A DNA stretch of 41,946 nucleotides from positions 577,193-619,138 of the forward strand of contig NW_014577137.1 in NCBI RefSeq assembly GCF_000485595.1. Reading direction: 5' to 3'. This document shows, one piece after another, positions 10,498 to 21,342 of this stretch (position 1 is its first letter; every line of letters begins with the position of its first letter). A program made the position numbers and the translations under genes. This DNA is from Priapulus caudatus (taxonomy: Eukaryota; Priapulida; Priapulimorpha; Priapulimorphida; Priapulidae). The notes below the pieces were generated by a model, which was not told the origin of the DNA, ran no database searches, and saw nothing but the letters and a program-made list of their open reading frames with translations.

Positions 10498-10517
10498 AGG
10501 TCACAGGTCAAAGGTCA
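10498..10517 (+). promoter_or_regulatory. Second triple nuclear-receptor half site, DR1 spacing
   Basis: Three exact AGGTCA half sites, each spaced by one base (C, then A). It is the counterpart of the block 163 bases upstream in the other repeat unit, so the arrangement belongs to the repeat family. Confidence 0.4.
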
Positions 10518-10604
10518 ATGGGGCGCAGGGCAGATTTTAGACATTTTCTGAGGACATGGTCTGACGGAGCGATTGAAAAACTTTTTTGTTTCAGCGGTGA
10601 CCTA

Positions 10605-10906
10605 CACATACATACACGCACGCACAACACGCCGCGCAACGCAACGCCCGACATACGGCACTACAGCTCGCACTCGCACGCGCAACGCACGGTACACGCA
10701 CAAACAGCGACGACGCACACGGCATTACCCCGCACAACACGCACACACACACACAAACCACACAACAACACACCAGACACACACACATCACACACACACA
10801 CAACACACACACAGGCAATCAGCGAACGCACGCAGCGCCCACACACACACACACACATCACACAACACACATATATATGATATATATATATATATATATA
10901 TATATA
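10605..10906. repeat. CA-rich tract ending in (AT)n
   Basis: Imperfect CA/CGCA repeats to about 10,868, then AT dinucleotides. Open frames through it on both strands are poly-His/Thr or poly-Cys/Val artefacts. Confidence 0.95.
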
Positions 10907-10974
10907 ATCTTACACACTTATAGCTCGCATGGTGGTTATCCTTCGTTGTAAAATCTTACACCTGCTTCAGCTAT

Positions 10975-11187
10975 CTCTTTCTGCTTCTCTCTCTCTCTCT
11001 CATGTCTCTCTCTCTCTCTCTCTCTCTCTCTACTCTCTCTCTCTCTCTCTCTCTCTGCTGACTCTCTCTCTCCTCTCTCTCATTTTCTCCCTCTCCCTCT
11101 CTCTCTGCCTCCCCTCTCTCTCTGCTCGGTGCTCTCTCTCTTCTCGCTCTCTCCTCTCCATCTCTTTTCTCGTCGTGTCCGCGGGCG
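10975..11187. repeat. (CT)n tract up to an assembly gap
   Basis: CT dinucleotides with short interruptions ending at the first N. Confidence 0.95.
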
Positions 11188-11212
11188 NNNNNNNNNNNNN
11201 NNNNNNNNNNNN
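11188..11212. other. 25-base assembly gap (N)
   Basis: A run of 25 N between a CT tract and a CA tract. Such a short round gap usually has unknown true length. Confidence 0.95.
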
Positions 11213-11620
11213 CACACACGCACGACACGACACGCACACACACAGCGAACACACACGACAACACACACACACATATAGATAATTCGTGAGAGTGATAATA
11301 TAGTTGATTGATAGAGGATAGACTCTAGAAAGTAAAGTTAATATAGATGAAGTAAGAGGGACGAGGAGAATCAGATATATATTACCAGAGAGAGACAGTA
11401 TATACCGCGCAATGAGGGTGGTTATCCTCGTGTAAAATTCTTCACAGACACGCCTCAGCATGCTCTATTCTCTCTCTCTCGTGCTCTCGTCGTAGAGCTC
11501 GCTCTCTCCTCTGCTCCTTCGCTCTCTCTCCATTTCTCTCTTCCCTCATGCAATCTCGATTCGGAGACGAGCCATGCCCTCGCTGCATCGAGAGGTCGCC
11601 GACTCCCTCTCTCTCTCTCG

Positions 11621-11657
<37 letters not shown>

Positions 11658-11700
11658 TCTTCTGATTATTTGATTCTACTATATCTCACGTCGGAAGAGG
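11213..11700. repeat. CA tract, short unique stretch, CT tract
   Basis: CA repeat to about 11,272, about 190 bases of unremarkable sequence, then CT-rich DNA at 11,465-11,660. GGTTATCCT followed by TGTAAAATCTTACAC/TGTAAAATTCTTCAC occurs both near 10,933 and near 11,420, so the two CT tracts may be duplicated copies of one block across the gap. Confidence 0.7.
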
Positions 11701-11863
11701 AGAACCGACATCCGCGTAGAAATTTCGAACTCGAACAATCTGATAATTATTAATGTACGACGTGCTGGATACTGAAGCAATCTTGCACAAACGGTGATAT
11801 CTCACGTAGGGCTATCTATCTTTGGCATTGGAGAAACAATGTTAATTACTCGCATCGGGACCT

Positions 11864-12248
11864 GGTAGTTCCACAGCACTTGGGAGAACGTCTCAATAAA
11901 AAAGAATTAATGGTAAGATATAAACGGAAAATGTACCAAAGTCTTAATGTTTCTCTACCTATTTCGCTATAATCACCTGTAATCTGCCGGGCCAACAGCT
12001 CATCCAAGCGACACAAGTTACACTCGCACAGCCCGCCCTGGGCTGCGTGCAAAAACAACATAAATAAGAGAGGTATCATCTCTCATATTCATGAGTCTCT
12101 CTTACTCATGTTGTTTTTGACCGGCATTTACAGGTGATTATAGACGAAATAGAAAGTAGAGAACATTTGGAAGACTTTTGTATATTTGGCGTGTTTAATT
12201 TACCATTAATTTGTTTATTGAGACGTTCCAAGTGGCCTGTGGGTAGTT
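11864..12248. repeat. Fold-back inverted duplication (~385 bp)
   Basis: The left arm (about 11,864-12,078) and right arm (about 12,092-12,248) are imperfect reverse complements over most of their length. Shared blocks include GAACGTCTCAATAAA, ATTAATGGTAA, AAAGTCTT, TATAATCACCTGTAA, TGCCGG and CAAAAACAACAT. The left arm contains about 57 extra GC-richer bases (about 11,992-12,050) absent from the right arm. The short open frames across it are not supported. Confidence 0.8.
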
Positions 12249-12639
12249 CGTGACTTTTCAACAATAATTGGATGAAGATAATCTCGGCGGCAGCTGATCA
12301 GCGACCCACTGGAGGGTTAGGCATAAACCGGAGACTCGTGAATAGCGGCTTCTAGTACGCCAGATCAATGTAGTCGGAACACTCGGCATGCACGCGTTGG
12401 AGGTCGCGTCTGCGTGTGTGGAGAGAGAGAAGAGAGTGAGTGTGAGAAGATGTCTGTGCTTCGGTTATCAACGAGTTGTGGCGAGCTAGCGTTGCTTCGT
12501 GTGCTGTGCAGTCGCCCGGGCCCGCTCCCGCTCTCTTCCGCGTGTCGTTTCGTGGTGCTGTGCTCATCTGAGTGCGGTGGAAATGGTGCATGACCGGGTG
12601 CAAAATCACATCGTTGATGTTGGAAAACGCCATTGGCGG

Positions 12640-13620
12640 TTGCGCGATGTGTGTGTGTGCTGTGTGTGTCTGGTCTGTGTAGTGCTGTGACGTGCGTCGC
12701 TGCTTGTGTGGTGTGCGTGTGCGCGTAGATGGGCGTGTGATGTGTCCGTGTGTGGTGGTAGCCGTGACGGTGACGTGTGATGTGTGTAGTGTAAAATGTA
12801 AGTAGTTGAAGTGATCTTCCGTGCGCTTTGTTTAGCAGTTGCCTAGGGTTGCTAATGAAGTCAGTGTGTGGATTGTGATTGTGTAAGAGTGTGTGGTGTG
12901 TGTGTGTGTTGTGTTGTGTGTGGCGTGCGGTGTGTGTGTGGTGATGTTGTGATGTGTGTGTTCGTGTGGTGAGTGTGTGTGCGCGGTGTGGCGTGTGTGT
13001 GGTGGTCTTGCGTGTGTGTGGGATGTGTGTGTGTGGTGTGTGAGTGTGTGTGCGTGTGGCTGTGTGTATGAATTTAATGCCTTTTGGGCGTGTGCGTGGT
13101 GGCGTGTGATGTGTGTGTGTGGTGGTGTGTGACGATTGTGTGGCAAATTGTGGAGTACAGGGTAATCTGTTGTGTGATGGTGTGTGTGTGTGTTTGTGTG
13201 TGATTGTGTGTGTGTGTAGTGTGGTTGGTGTGTGTGTGTGTGGTGTGTGAGATGGTGTGGTGAGTGTGCGGTAGCGTGGCTCGCGTGGTGCGCATGACTG
13301 GCTGTGTGTTTGTGAGGTTGTCAGTATTTGGTGCGTTAGTATGGATGTGTGAGTCACTCAAGTCAAGAATGTACTGGAGTATTGGATTATCGATGGACAT
13401 GGAGTGTACGTGTGTAGTGTGTGTAGTGTGGTTGACTGTGGTAGAGGTGGGTCGGTGATGTAGTGACCTGTGTGTGGGGTGGTGTGGTGTCGTAACTGTA
13501 GTGTCTGATGTGTAGTGTGTGCGCGATGTGTAGGTGTGTCGTCGTTGTGTGTGTGTGTGGTGTGGGTCTTGGATGGTGATGTTGTAGTGATGTGGTTGCT
13601 GTGTGTGTAGAAGAATTGCG
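12640..13620. repeat. ~1 kb GT-rich tract
   Basis: Irregular GT/GTGG/GTGC repeats for nearly a kilobase. A long open frame exists on the minus strand (His/Thr-rich), but its composition is that of the repeat and I reject it as a gene. Confidence 0.9.
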
Positions 13621-14040
13621 CGCGCGCTGAGCCGATGTGGGAATGTATTAGTGCGTGTAAGAGCTAGTAAGCGCCGACAGGACGGATTAATGGGTGACGG
13701 AGAACATGTATCGAGGTGAGACGTTGCTGTGACAAGATAATAAGCTGCTAACTGGGGATGTTACAGCTCCGCACTCTCCCTACAGGGATAGTACGGAAGT
13801 ATAACATAGCGTCTAACCGGGTAAGCTGTAGCGACTCCAACGACTGTATGGAGGGTTCAGGCGCGGTACCGGAATGGGGCGTCGACAACGGACACAAGCT
13901 GTGACGATGCACAAGCAACAGGCGTCAGTGTCTGGGAGAGCATGTATGTGTATCAACAGTGTGTGTCGATGCTATACGTAGCCTGCGCTGCAGAAGCCGC
14001 AATGTGCTCGTATGTGGCACACTTGTGTGTCGTCGTGAGT
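13621..14040. other. Unique non-coding spacer
   Basis: About 420 bases of moderate GC sequence between two GT tracts. I see no exon with splice signals and no RNA gene. Confidence 0.4.
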
Positions 14041-14475
14041 GTGTGTGGTGTGTTGCTGGAGTGCACCTCGCAACCACCACCTCTGGTGTGTAGCTACTGA
14101 CTAGCTGTGTCAGCGACTGATCGTACACCGATGCAGCTAGAACGCCGTATATGTGTGTGAGTGCTCGTGATGTGTGGCTATGTGTGTGTGCACCACAACA
14201 CAACACCACACACCCACCCACACACACCAAAGACAAAGAATGCATTGAGCACCACACATGTGTTTGGTTTGTTTGTGTCAGGGTGTGTATCAGTGTGGCG
14301 TGCGAGCGCATGTCGCTGTGTGGTGTGTGTGTGTTGTTGTGTGTGTGTGTGTGTGTGTTTGGGTGTGTATGTGCCGCGCGCGCGAGTCTAGCATGTGTGT
14401 GTGGTGTGTGTGTGTTGTGTGTGTGTGTGCGTGTGTATGTGTGTGTGTGTGTGTGTGTTGTGTGGTGTGGGTGTG
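14040..14475. repeat. GT-rich tract with a short CA island
   Basis: GT repeats interrupted by CACAACACAACACCACACA at about 14,192-14,228. The CA island opposite the GT tracts could fold back on them. Confidence 0.9.
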
Positions 14476-14486
14476 TTATACGCTTG

Positions 14487-14678
14487 CTATCGTTTAAAGC
14501 CGTTCGAGATCATTACTTTAGCGACGACGCTGTTGACGGTCGGCACCAGGTGGCCGACGATAAACACCGACGAGCCGATCGCGAATAGTGCGAGGCCGAC
14601 GACAAACATGACGGCGAGGCACCTCCAGTTTCCAGCCGACGACGAAGACGCCGCTGCAGACGTCGGCACGGTGGCCAG
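14487..14678 (-). CDS. Candidate terminal exon of an unknown membrane protein
   Basis: On the minus strand an acceptor (ACCACAG) is followed by 63 codons and TAG. The encoded peptide has an Ala/Ser-rich start (AAASSSSAGNWRC), one strong membrane segment (residues about 21-43, beginning CLAVMFVVGLALFAIG) and then HLVPTVNSVVAKVMI. The hydrophobic block is built from varied codons and is not a repeat artefact. A W-x-x-membrane-V-P arrangement resembles neurensin/TMEM74-type proteins, but this is a loose resemblance. An alternative donor (AAA|GTAATG) before the stop would make it an internal exon. The rest of the gene was not identified with confidence. Confidence 0.4.
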   Translation of the reverse strand: MATVPTSAAASSSSAGNWRCLAVMFVVGLALFAIGSSVFIVGHLVPTVNSVVAKVMISNGFKR

Positions 14679-14689
14679 CTGTGGTATAA

Positions 14690-15128
14690 AGCCGTTGCGA
14701 CAACGCGTGTGTTAGTTATGACAACATCGGCGTGTCGGCAAGCTATATAGCTGTATATATATATATTATTATATATACTATAGTAGAGAGATGTCTGCAC
14801 GCATACATTAGTTACGGAAAGCTTACGGATGAGGGTTATGAGAGCGTATTTAATTGCAGCATAAAGGACAAAAAACAAACAGACACAAAAGACAAAGTTA
14901 AAAGGAAAAGACATGCTTTCACGACATAGTCGCGCGACATTTTATAAATAGACAATCATAGCCCAGAACAGATACGTCGAGAACTGACTGTGACTGAAAC
15001 AGAGTCGCTTCGCACTGTAGGCCTACAGTACGATTTCAGAACACTCGTGGAATTGTTACATTGTAAGAGACAGATGTGAAGTACTGGCGTGTACACGTAG
15101 AGAGATCGTGGAGGGAGTAGATGCAGAA
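14690..15128. other. Non-coding spacer
   Basis: AT-rich sequence with a short (AT)n near 14,754-14,775. Nothing supportable seen. Confidence 0.4.
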
Positions 15129-15500
15129 GAAGAACAATAACAAGACGCGAAAGAAAAAGAAGAAAAAGACGACGACGACGACGACGAAGAAGTAGAAGAA
15201 GAAGAAGAAGAAGAAGAAGAAGAAGAAGAAGAAGAAAGAATGAGAAAGAGAAGAGAAGGAAGAAGAAGGAAGAAGAAGAAGGAAGAAGAAGAGAAGAGAA
15301 GAAGCAAGAAGAAGAAAGGAAAGAAAGAAGGAAAAGAAGCAAGAAGAGAAGAAAGAAGAAGAAGAAGAAGAAGAAGAAGAAAGAGAGAAGAAGACGAAGA
15401 AGAGCGACAGCAAAACAACAGAGAGGAAGAAGAGAAGGAGAGGAAGAGGAGATGAAGGAAGAGGATAAGAAAATGGATGAGGAGGAGGTGGAGGGGTAGG
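15129..15500. repeat. GAA/GAAGA purine tract
   Basis: About 370 bases of almost pure purine on the plus strand (GAA, GAAGAG, GGAAGA units). Poly-Lys/Glu and poly-Ser/Phe open frames are artefacts. Such tracts can form triplex (H-DNA). Confidence 0.95.
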
Positions 15501-15540
15501 AGGCGGATGAGGAGGACGAGACGGAGCCATGTATAGCTCA

Positions 15541-15610
15541 ATATTATAATATATATATTATTATATATATATATATAATATATATACTATACTAGTATAT
15601 ATCAGAGACA
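15541..15610. repeat. (AT)n tract
   Basis: Imperfect AT repeat with self-complementary stretches just downstream of the purine tract. Confidence 0.85.
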
Positions 15611-15743
15611 TATATAGAGATCATAAATTTAGAATCATCATAGATATCATATAGTCAGCGATAGGCAGAACCAACTTTTAGAACGAATTTCGCCAACCTG
15701 TTTGCTAACATGATTCGCGTGTATTTTTGTCGCGTCCTTGCAG

Positions 15744-15915
15744 TCTGATGCCTCCAGAACTAGGTCGGGTCGGGGGGGGGCGGCAGCCGAATCGTCGTCG
15801 GAGTTACCCGAAGACCCACCGAACGTTACCGATCTCTTCCCCATCACGACGACACTGTGTGCATTATGTCCATTCATCCGTGCGCGTGAGCGTTTTGAGC
15901 GTATCCTTCTGCCCG
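15744..15915. CDS. Candidate exon, strand unresolved
   Basis: Both strands read open here. On the plus strand a good acceptor (CGTCCTTGCAG) and donor (CCCG|GTAAAA) bound 57 codons, SDASRTRSGRG through FERILLP, leaving in phase 1, which would fit the plus-strand exon at 17,563. On the minus strand the frame reads RRIRSKRSRARM, then GKRSVTFGGSSGNSDDD, then PRPDLVLEASD, and could precede the minus-strand membrane exon at 14,487-14,678 in phase 0, though its donor (CAG|GTTGGC) is weak. Composition looks protein-like in both readings. A run of nine G at 15,772-15,780 is a likely sequencing-error site. Confidence 0.3.
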
Positions 15916-15925
15916 GTAAAAGCAA

Positions 15926-17382
15926 CTTATGTTCACTGTGTCAGAACTCACAGCATGCACACATCAACACGCGCTTACATCGGCACAAGTTATTAATAAT
16001 TACTCACCGATATAATAGGCTGTTCACGAGAGATTACATCGCAGTAAAATTATCACATCCGCGTTATTACTCCAGAGCCTAGAAAACTGCATAATAATAA
16101 TTTCGAAATAACTTTCTCGATATTATAATATTCGAAATGATCTTATGGATAATATAATATTGAGGATAGATTGCGCCTACTCACTCACAGTGTAATCTTA
16201 CCGTGTCCGCACACATATGCCGCAGTAGAACTAGAGCACCTATATCTTATTCATTCAGTCTATAATGCAGACTGATCTGCGGAGTGATGCAAACGATGCG
16301 GAGAGAAACCTAGCTTCTTGTGTTTACCTAGGCTTTCTCACCCAGGAGGCTGCTTCGATAGGTTGTGGATAGGTTGGTGTGTTAACACTATGCAAGCTGT
16401 GCACGCCACGTTGTGCGTGTCACCCGTTTCCCCCCTCGTCGTCAGGTGTTGGGAAATTCAGAAATGCTTCATGTACTGTCTAGAAATAATCCATAAATTA
16501 ACATGTTATTCTAATTCCCTGGAATTCTATTGTTCTCCCACCTCTAAATTATCTTTCTCTCTCCCGCTTTCTCCCTATTATACCGCTATGGAAAGAACAT
16601 TGTCATTGCGTGGCATGTGTAGAATCTTGATATAAATGTCCGCGCGGAGCGACAGCGCTCATTTCACGTTTACTGCGCCGCGACTCTGTTGGTGGAGTGG
16701 ATGGAATTCTAGTAAACCCTGTTAGTCCAAATGTGTTCACATGACGCGCCGATAACAGCTGGACGCAAGCGATTGGTATCAGGAACCTCCTCGACGGAAT
16801 GTTCGCTTGATCGTTATGAAAGTTGCACGAGACTGGCGCGGTACGTTTAAGTGTCTAAGATTAAAGATGAAGCTCCCATCGCTACGTAGTAGAACACTAT
16901 TTGCAAGACAGAATAGGTAAGCACTGCATCCATTTACCTACGCAACCTACAGGCTAAAATAAAGAGCTGCCACCTGTAACTAATTAACAGGCCAAAAACT
17001 ACACGAGTACTATCACCACCGCATGCACTGGCAGCTGGCATAAGTAACTTACACGTAACACCGATAACGTAACAGCTACAGAATGCCATAGAAATTTTAT
17101 ACGCATTAAGAGCCGTATACACCGTTCTTCAACCCAAATTTAGCTTTGTGAAACTTCACTGTGACATTTGTAGCCTCATACATCCAGGTATGTCATAGAT
17201 ATCATATCTACGTAGCAAACCCCGGCCAGTCAAGATTCGTTTCTAACAGTAAACAAAATCCCATGTTTAACCCTCCTCTTGAGGTGTCAAAGAAGTTATC
17301 CGACACTTACTCTCGCGAGGTCAGAGTGGAAAAGACATTTTATCATGGCGTCCTCTTCAATAAAAGCCATTAAAAATGAGCG

Positions 17383-17384
<2 letters not shown>
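15926..17384. other. Non-coding or intronic sequence
   Basis: No convincing exon. A strong donor-like site follows CATCCAG at 17,183-17,189 (GTATGT), with a TTTAG acceptor 46 bases upstream; the tiny exon between them (FVKLHCDICSLIHP) would join the 17,563 exon in phase, but it is too short to call. Confidence 0.35.
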
Positions 17385-17443
<59 letters not shown>

Positions 17444-17478
17444 TGCGTGCGTGCGTGCGTGCCTGTGTGCGTGCGTGT
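17385..17478. repeat. (GT)n microsatellite
   Basis: GT repeat of about 55 bases followed by GTGC units, 85 bases before the candidate exon at 17,563. Confidence 0.95.
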
Positions 17479-17562
17479 GGACTTATAATATGCATACTAA
17501 TTAGCATATATTCGCCAATATTCGACACCAACGAGCTGCATTACTTGTTCCCTGTATCACAG

Positions 17563-17801
17563 CTGTCGGTGGATTGATCGTGCTCGTGGCGCTGGCTCTG
17601 TCATGGCACATCAAGCAGCGTCCTGGTCGCTACGCACCTCCAGGCGACATCCTGCTAGCGAACACGAGACCTCTCCGTGTGAGTGTGAGGTCGACCGACT
17701 CATGTTCAACACAGAGTACGACATCCGGAGGAGCGAGTGCTGCCACCTCAAGGCGGTCTTTAGGGGACGATGTCGCCGATAGTGGCGCTACCTCGCAGTG
17801 A
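17563..17801 (+). CDS. Candidate terminal exon of an unknown single-pass membrane protein
   Basis: A clean acceptor (TTCCCTGTATCACAG) opens 79 codons ending in TGA. The peptide begins with a membrane segment, VGGLIVLVALALSWHI, followed at once by a basic stop-transfer stretch KQRPGRYAPPGD and a Ser/Thr-rich polar tail ending GATSQ. That layout is what the C-terminal exon of a type I or multi-pass membrane protein looks like, with the tail in the cytosol. The first codon is completed from the previous exon (phase 1). AATAAA at 18,103 is a plausible poly(A) signal. I do not recognise the family, and the upstream exons are uncertain (see 15,744-15,915). Confidence 0.45.
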
Positions 17802-18117
17802 AATGTGTTCGATGAGGGAGCCTTGCCCAGTATGCACGATGGATGCCTAGAATCCGATTGCTTGATGGAGTAGTTGCTTGATATCAATTGAACCGATGAC
17901 AGTTAAACTGACAAGGTTATATTTTTTAACGCATTTTATTCTATTGGCATGTATGAAAGATTGTAATGACTACGCTTTCTCTGCCACTCTGCGCTGCATC
18001 TTAGTAGCCTACTTATCACTTGTGAGGCATCGCGGAGAAGTTTCTCCAAGATATATAATCATGATTTAGCCACCCATTAATTATACTTTAAACCATACTA
18101 CTAATAAAAACATGAAC

Positions 18118-18149
<32 letters not shown>

Positions 18150-19849
18150 CATATGAACTTTTATATCGTACACAAATAGTCGTTATAGCGCCGCAGTCGG
18201 TTCTTTGTCGTACATGAAAGGTGTCATCGTTTACCGTGCGAGAACAGCATGCAGTTGACGAACTGCGTTTTATATTGGATAGTTTATATTATCTGAGAAT
18301 GATATGTTCGTCGAACTAATAACTATAATTTATTAACCAACTAATTAACTATAATTAACCCTATCATCATATAATTATCCTTCGGAGTGCGATAGCCACG
18401 CCCTCTGGTTATTGTTGCTAGGCCCGTCCAACTGTGTAGTAACTGTAGTTTATTTGGGTTTTCACGCGCGAACGCTAAATTGTCGATTTTGCGGCTCTTC
18501 GTTGCCAGTCATTGTCTTTCAGAGTGTCCTATTACAACAATGGTCGACTAGAGTGCTGCCTGTCGATTTCCCCAAACAGACACGACAAAGGTCTTTCTCT
18601 AGCCTCTGAAGATAAAGATGAAAAATATCTGATATATTGGATATATATATATATATATATATATTGATAGACGTTCGATAAAATGGTATTGATTGATCTG
18701 TGAATTTACGATGCAACATCACACGATGAGAAATAATATAATTTAATTAGTTAATGATTAGGTTTACTGGCGGTTATATCGATTGAAATTCAGAAAGAAT
18801 TTTAAAACGAATAAAGATGGGGGGATAAGGATTCAGTAGTCATTTATTCAATTGGTGAGTAATACAAACACATACAATTAATAAACTGCAAAAAAATAAC
18901 ATGTTTAGCAACAAGAGCTAATAATAATAGCTAAATGCATATTTAGCTCTTGATAACAATTAAATATAAACATGAACAATATTGGCAGAAGAAACTAAAA
19001 CGGGTTCCCATATAAGCGACACGTATATCAGGTACGTGTAGTATATACGTGTGCAATATAATTATGCAGTCAGTATATTAAATAGATTAGCCGCGAGAAA
19101 AGCTCTCTCGAGGGCAACCGACGGCCAAAATGCTGATCTGTGAATTACTTCGCACGCCATTTCCGACAACAACAGGGTTCTCTGGATAGAAACAGCGTTC
19201 GATTTTGTATAGTGGTGAGAGGTAACTTAAACAAACTCGTGCTCGCATGGCAACAGGACGCCTAATTGTACAGAGAGGTCAAACCGACCACTAATTCACT
19301 TCAGACGCTATGGTCGGTTCATGGTTTGCCTGAAGGTACAACCACGTAGTAGCACGTGGACCCTAACTACCTTTCGCTGTTCAATCAGTCGTACATAGAT
19401 GAAGATGGTGCCCATACCAGAGGTGAAAATTATTCACGTATATATATATATATATACCTGTATTCACATGCATATAATCGCGTCGTTTGATGCTGTAGTT
19501 ATTTATATATGGACTTCACGTGCATGTGTATTTCCATCATTCAGCATACAAAGTTTAATGCAGTGATTACAGATCATGATGAGCTCGCGCAAGTGATACA
19601 CCGGCAGTGAGTACGGCGGCGGCAGCAGGGCGCACTGGTCTGCATTAATTATCACATACGTCATCGTAATGCGCTGTGCCGACTATCGTCTGCTCGACCG
19701 CGTTTCTGCTGATATACGCCGCCGCCACCGCCGCCGCCGTGCGCTTCATTAAATACTAAGCATCGGCAACATCCCTCTATAACACGGCCTAATCGAATCT
19801 CGCAAGTAAGGCACGCATGAATTTTGCATGTGGCGCCAAGGCACCCAGA
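17802..19849. other. Intergenic sequence with AT repeats
   Basis: AT-rich DNA with (AT)n tracts at about 18,118-18,145, 18,640-18,664 and 19,436-19,456 and a hairpin with arms CAAGAGCTAA/TTAGCTCTTG at 18,912-18,952. No exon or RNA gene is supported. Confidence 0.45.
18103..18108 (+). terminator. Candidate poly(A) signal
   Basis: AATAAA about 300 bases after the TGA of the candidate membrane exon; the next (AT)n tract follows at 18,118. Confidence 0.35.
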
Positions 19850-19975
19850 CAGGCAGGCAGGCAGGCAGGCAGGCAGATAGCCAGGCAGACAGACAGGCAG
19901 GCAGGCAGGCATGTAGGCAAGCAGGCAGACGGCAACAGAATCAGCAAGAGCAGCAACAACAGCAGCAGCAGTAAT

Positions 19976-20027
<52 letters not shown>

Positions 20028-20105
20028 AGAACAACAACAGTAACAGCGGTAGCAGCAGCAACAGCAACAACAGTAGCAGCGGCAGCAGCAGCAGTAGCAG
20101 CCTGA
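19850..20105. repeat. (AGGC)n then (CAG)n tracts
   Basis: AGGC tetranucleotides (19,850-19,930) followed by CAG/CAA triplets (19,940-20,105). Poly-Ala, poly-Leu, poly-Ser frames through them are artefacts. Confidence 0.95.
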
Positions 20106-20309
20106 TTCGACGCAACCAGCCGTAACCAAGCGATCACATGGGGTCGGTCGATATGCGCACGTAACCCGTAACGGAGCAGCGGAGCCCGATAGTCTGGTAT
20201 GGGTGCCAAGCAACAACACTTTCACCCGTACACCAGCCGAATCACCTCCACAGCAGTGGGACCGCCCACAGCCGCCGACGATGCTGCTTCATTCCGTATC
20301 GCCTACACA

Positions 20310-20400
20310 TTAGTGTAAACAACGACGTAAATAACGACGTAAATAACAACAGCGACGTAAACAAAGACGCAAACAACAACGACGACGCAAAAAAAGACGA
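20310..20400 (+). repeat. AACGACGTAAAT 12-mer tandem repeat
   Basis: Short tandem array of AACGACGTAAAT units decaying into GACGCAAA variants, each with a GACGTAA (CRE-like) core. Confidence 0.7.
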
Positions 20401-20667
20401 GCGGGCGGATCGCGGTTGATTATAAAATGTATTCGTGCGAATAGCGAAGGACGTCTGTCAATCCTAGCGAAGATGTATATACACAATACTAACGTGTGCG
20501 GCGTTGTGCTTAATCGAATGATATCGTAACCGGCACGAAGGTACGTACAAATATACACCTTCTATCTGCGTTCACCACGCTCCGTATAACGCGATTCCAA
20601 CCGAGGTTAGATTTAAATCAAATCACTTCTACGGAATTATACGTTATAATCGTGATTTACGGCAACG

Positions 20668-20677
20668 ATGTCGCGTC
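20668..20677 (+). other. Possible 5' leader exon boundary upstream of NWD-like gene
   Basis: ATGTCGCGTC followed by a very strong donor GTAAGTAC. Spliced to the acceptor GTACAG at 21,132 it would give only a short upstream frame that stops before the main start at 21,172, so at most it is a 5' UTR exon. Tentative. Confidence 0.2.
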
Positions 20678-21171
20678 GTAAGTACAGACTCGTATTTGGT
20701 CGTTAATAATTGATGCGGTAGCATCACGCAGACGTTGATGTAGCGGAGATGCTAAGGATAACCAGATTACAGAGGAGATCCACGCGAAGGGTTTCATGAC
20801 TTCATTACATATTCGCCTTCGATGATCTTTTCTATACGTCTATAGATGATGCATGCTATAGAATGCCACGCAAGGAGATTTCGGTAGCGTATAATCGACA
20901 CGCTCTAATGTATCAATCTATTACAACAAAGTTCGAACAATTACAGATTCCGCCATAGCATCGCGATGCGCGAGTGTGGTTACAATAAACAAGAACGCGG
21001 TGTGGTTAACAAAGAACGCGTGGAGGTCTATGTATCGCACTTCGCATCGAGCCCCCCCCCACACACACACATACACGAGCGCACGCTCACATACAATAAT
21101 CTTATTAAGACATAATTAATTATTTCGTACAGCGATTCAGAAAATCTAGAATCTAGAGTATTGGCGACGAG

Positions 21172-21274
21172 ATGGAAGAGTCGCTGCGGAGCGATATCTT
21201 GCGGGGGAACTGGGAGGAACTACCCGATGATCGGCCCAGTGTGGTTCGCATCTTCATGAGCTCAACATTTGCTG
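21172..21274 (+). CDS. NWD-like exon 1 (start)
   Basis: Starts ATG GAA GAG; encodes [20 protein letters not shown] and [10 protein letters not shown], the first strand of DUF4062. Leaves in phase 1 at donor GTAAGC. An acceptor-like CGTACAG lies 40 bases upstream, so a non-coding leader exon may precede it. Confidence 0.85.
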
Positions 21275-21311
21275 GTAAGCATCGCGCCGTCTTGTCATCG
21301 ACGATAAGAGG

Positions 21312-21342
<31 letters not shown>

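Larger units (their letters stand above)
10160..10600. mobile_element. Dispersed-repeat-like segment, two tandem units
   Basis: It begins TTTTTAGCTCATCTGACGAA with a GTCCGT-rich stretch, a head I associate from memory with abundant repeats of marine invertebrates. CACAAATCTAAAC is present twice, about 175 bases apart, and each copy is followed by a block of AGGTCA half sites. It also has an inverted repeat, AAAGAGGGAA/TTCCCTCTTT at 10,367-10,388. No transposase frame is visible; the class is undetermined. Confidence 0.45.

Noticed and set aside
11846-12079. Minus-strand frame MIPLLFMLFLHAAQGGLCECN
   Set aside because: Lies on one arm of the fold-back repeat; the hydrophobic start comes from the arm and the Cys-rich part from the one-armed insertion. 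No splice support.
12365-13400. A 330-codon minus-strand open frame and overlapping ones
   Set aside because: The His/Thr-rich composition is that of a GT/CA repeat; no splice or start context, and all frames are similarly open.
15036-15541. Ser/Phe-rich minus-strand and Lys/Glu-rich plus-strand open frames
   Set aside because: Direct translation of the GAA purine tract.
19661-20225. 182-codon minus-strand open frame with an ordinary-looking start
   Set aside because: More than half is poly-Ala from the CAG tract; the non-repeat ends match no family I know and show no splice logic.
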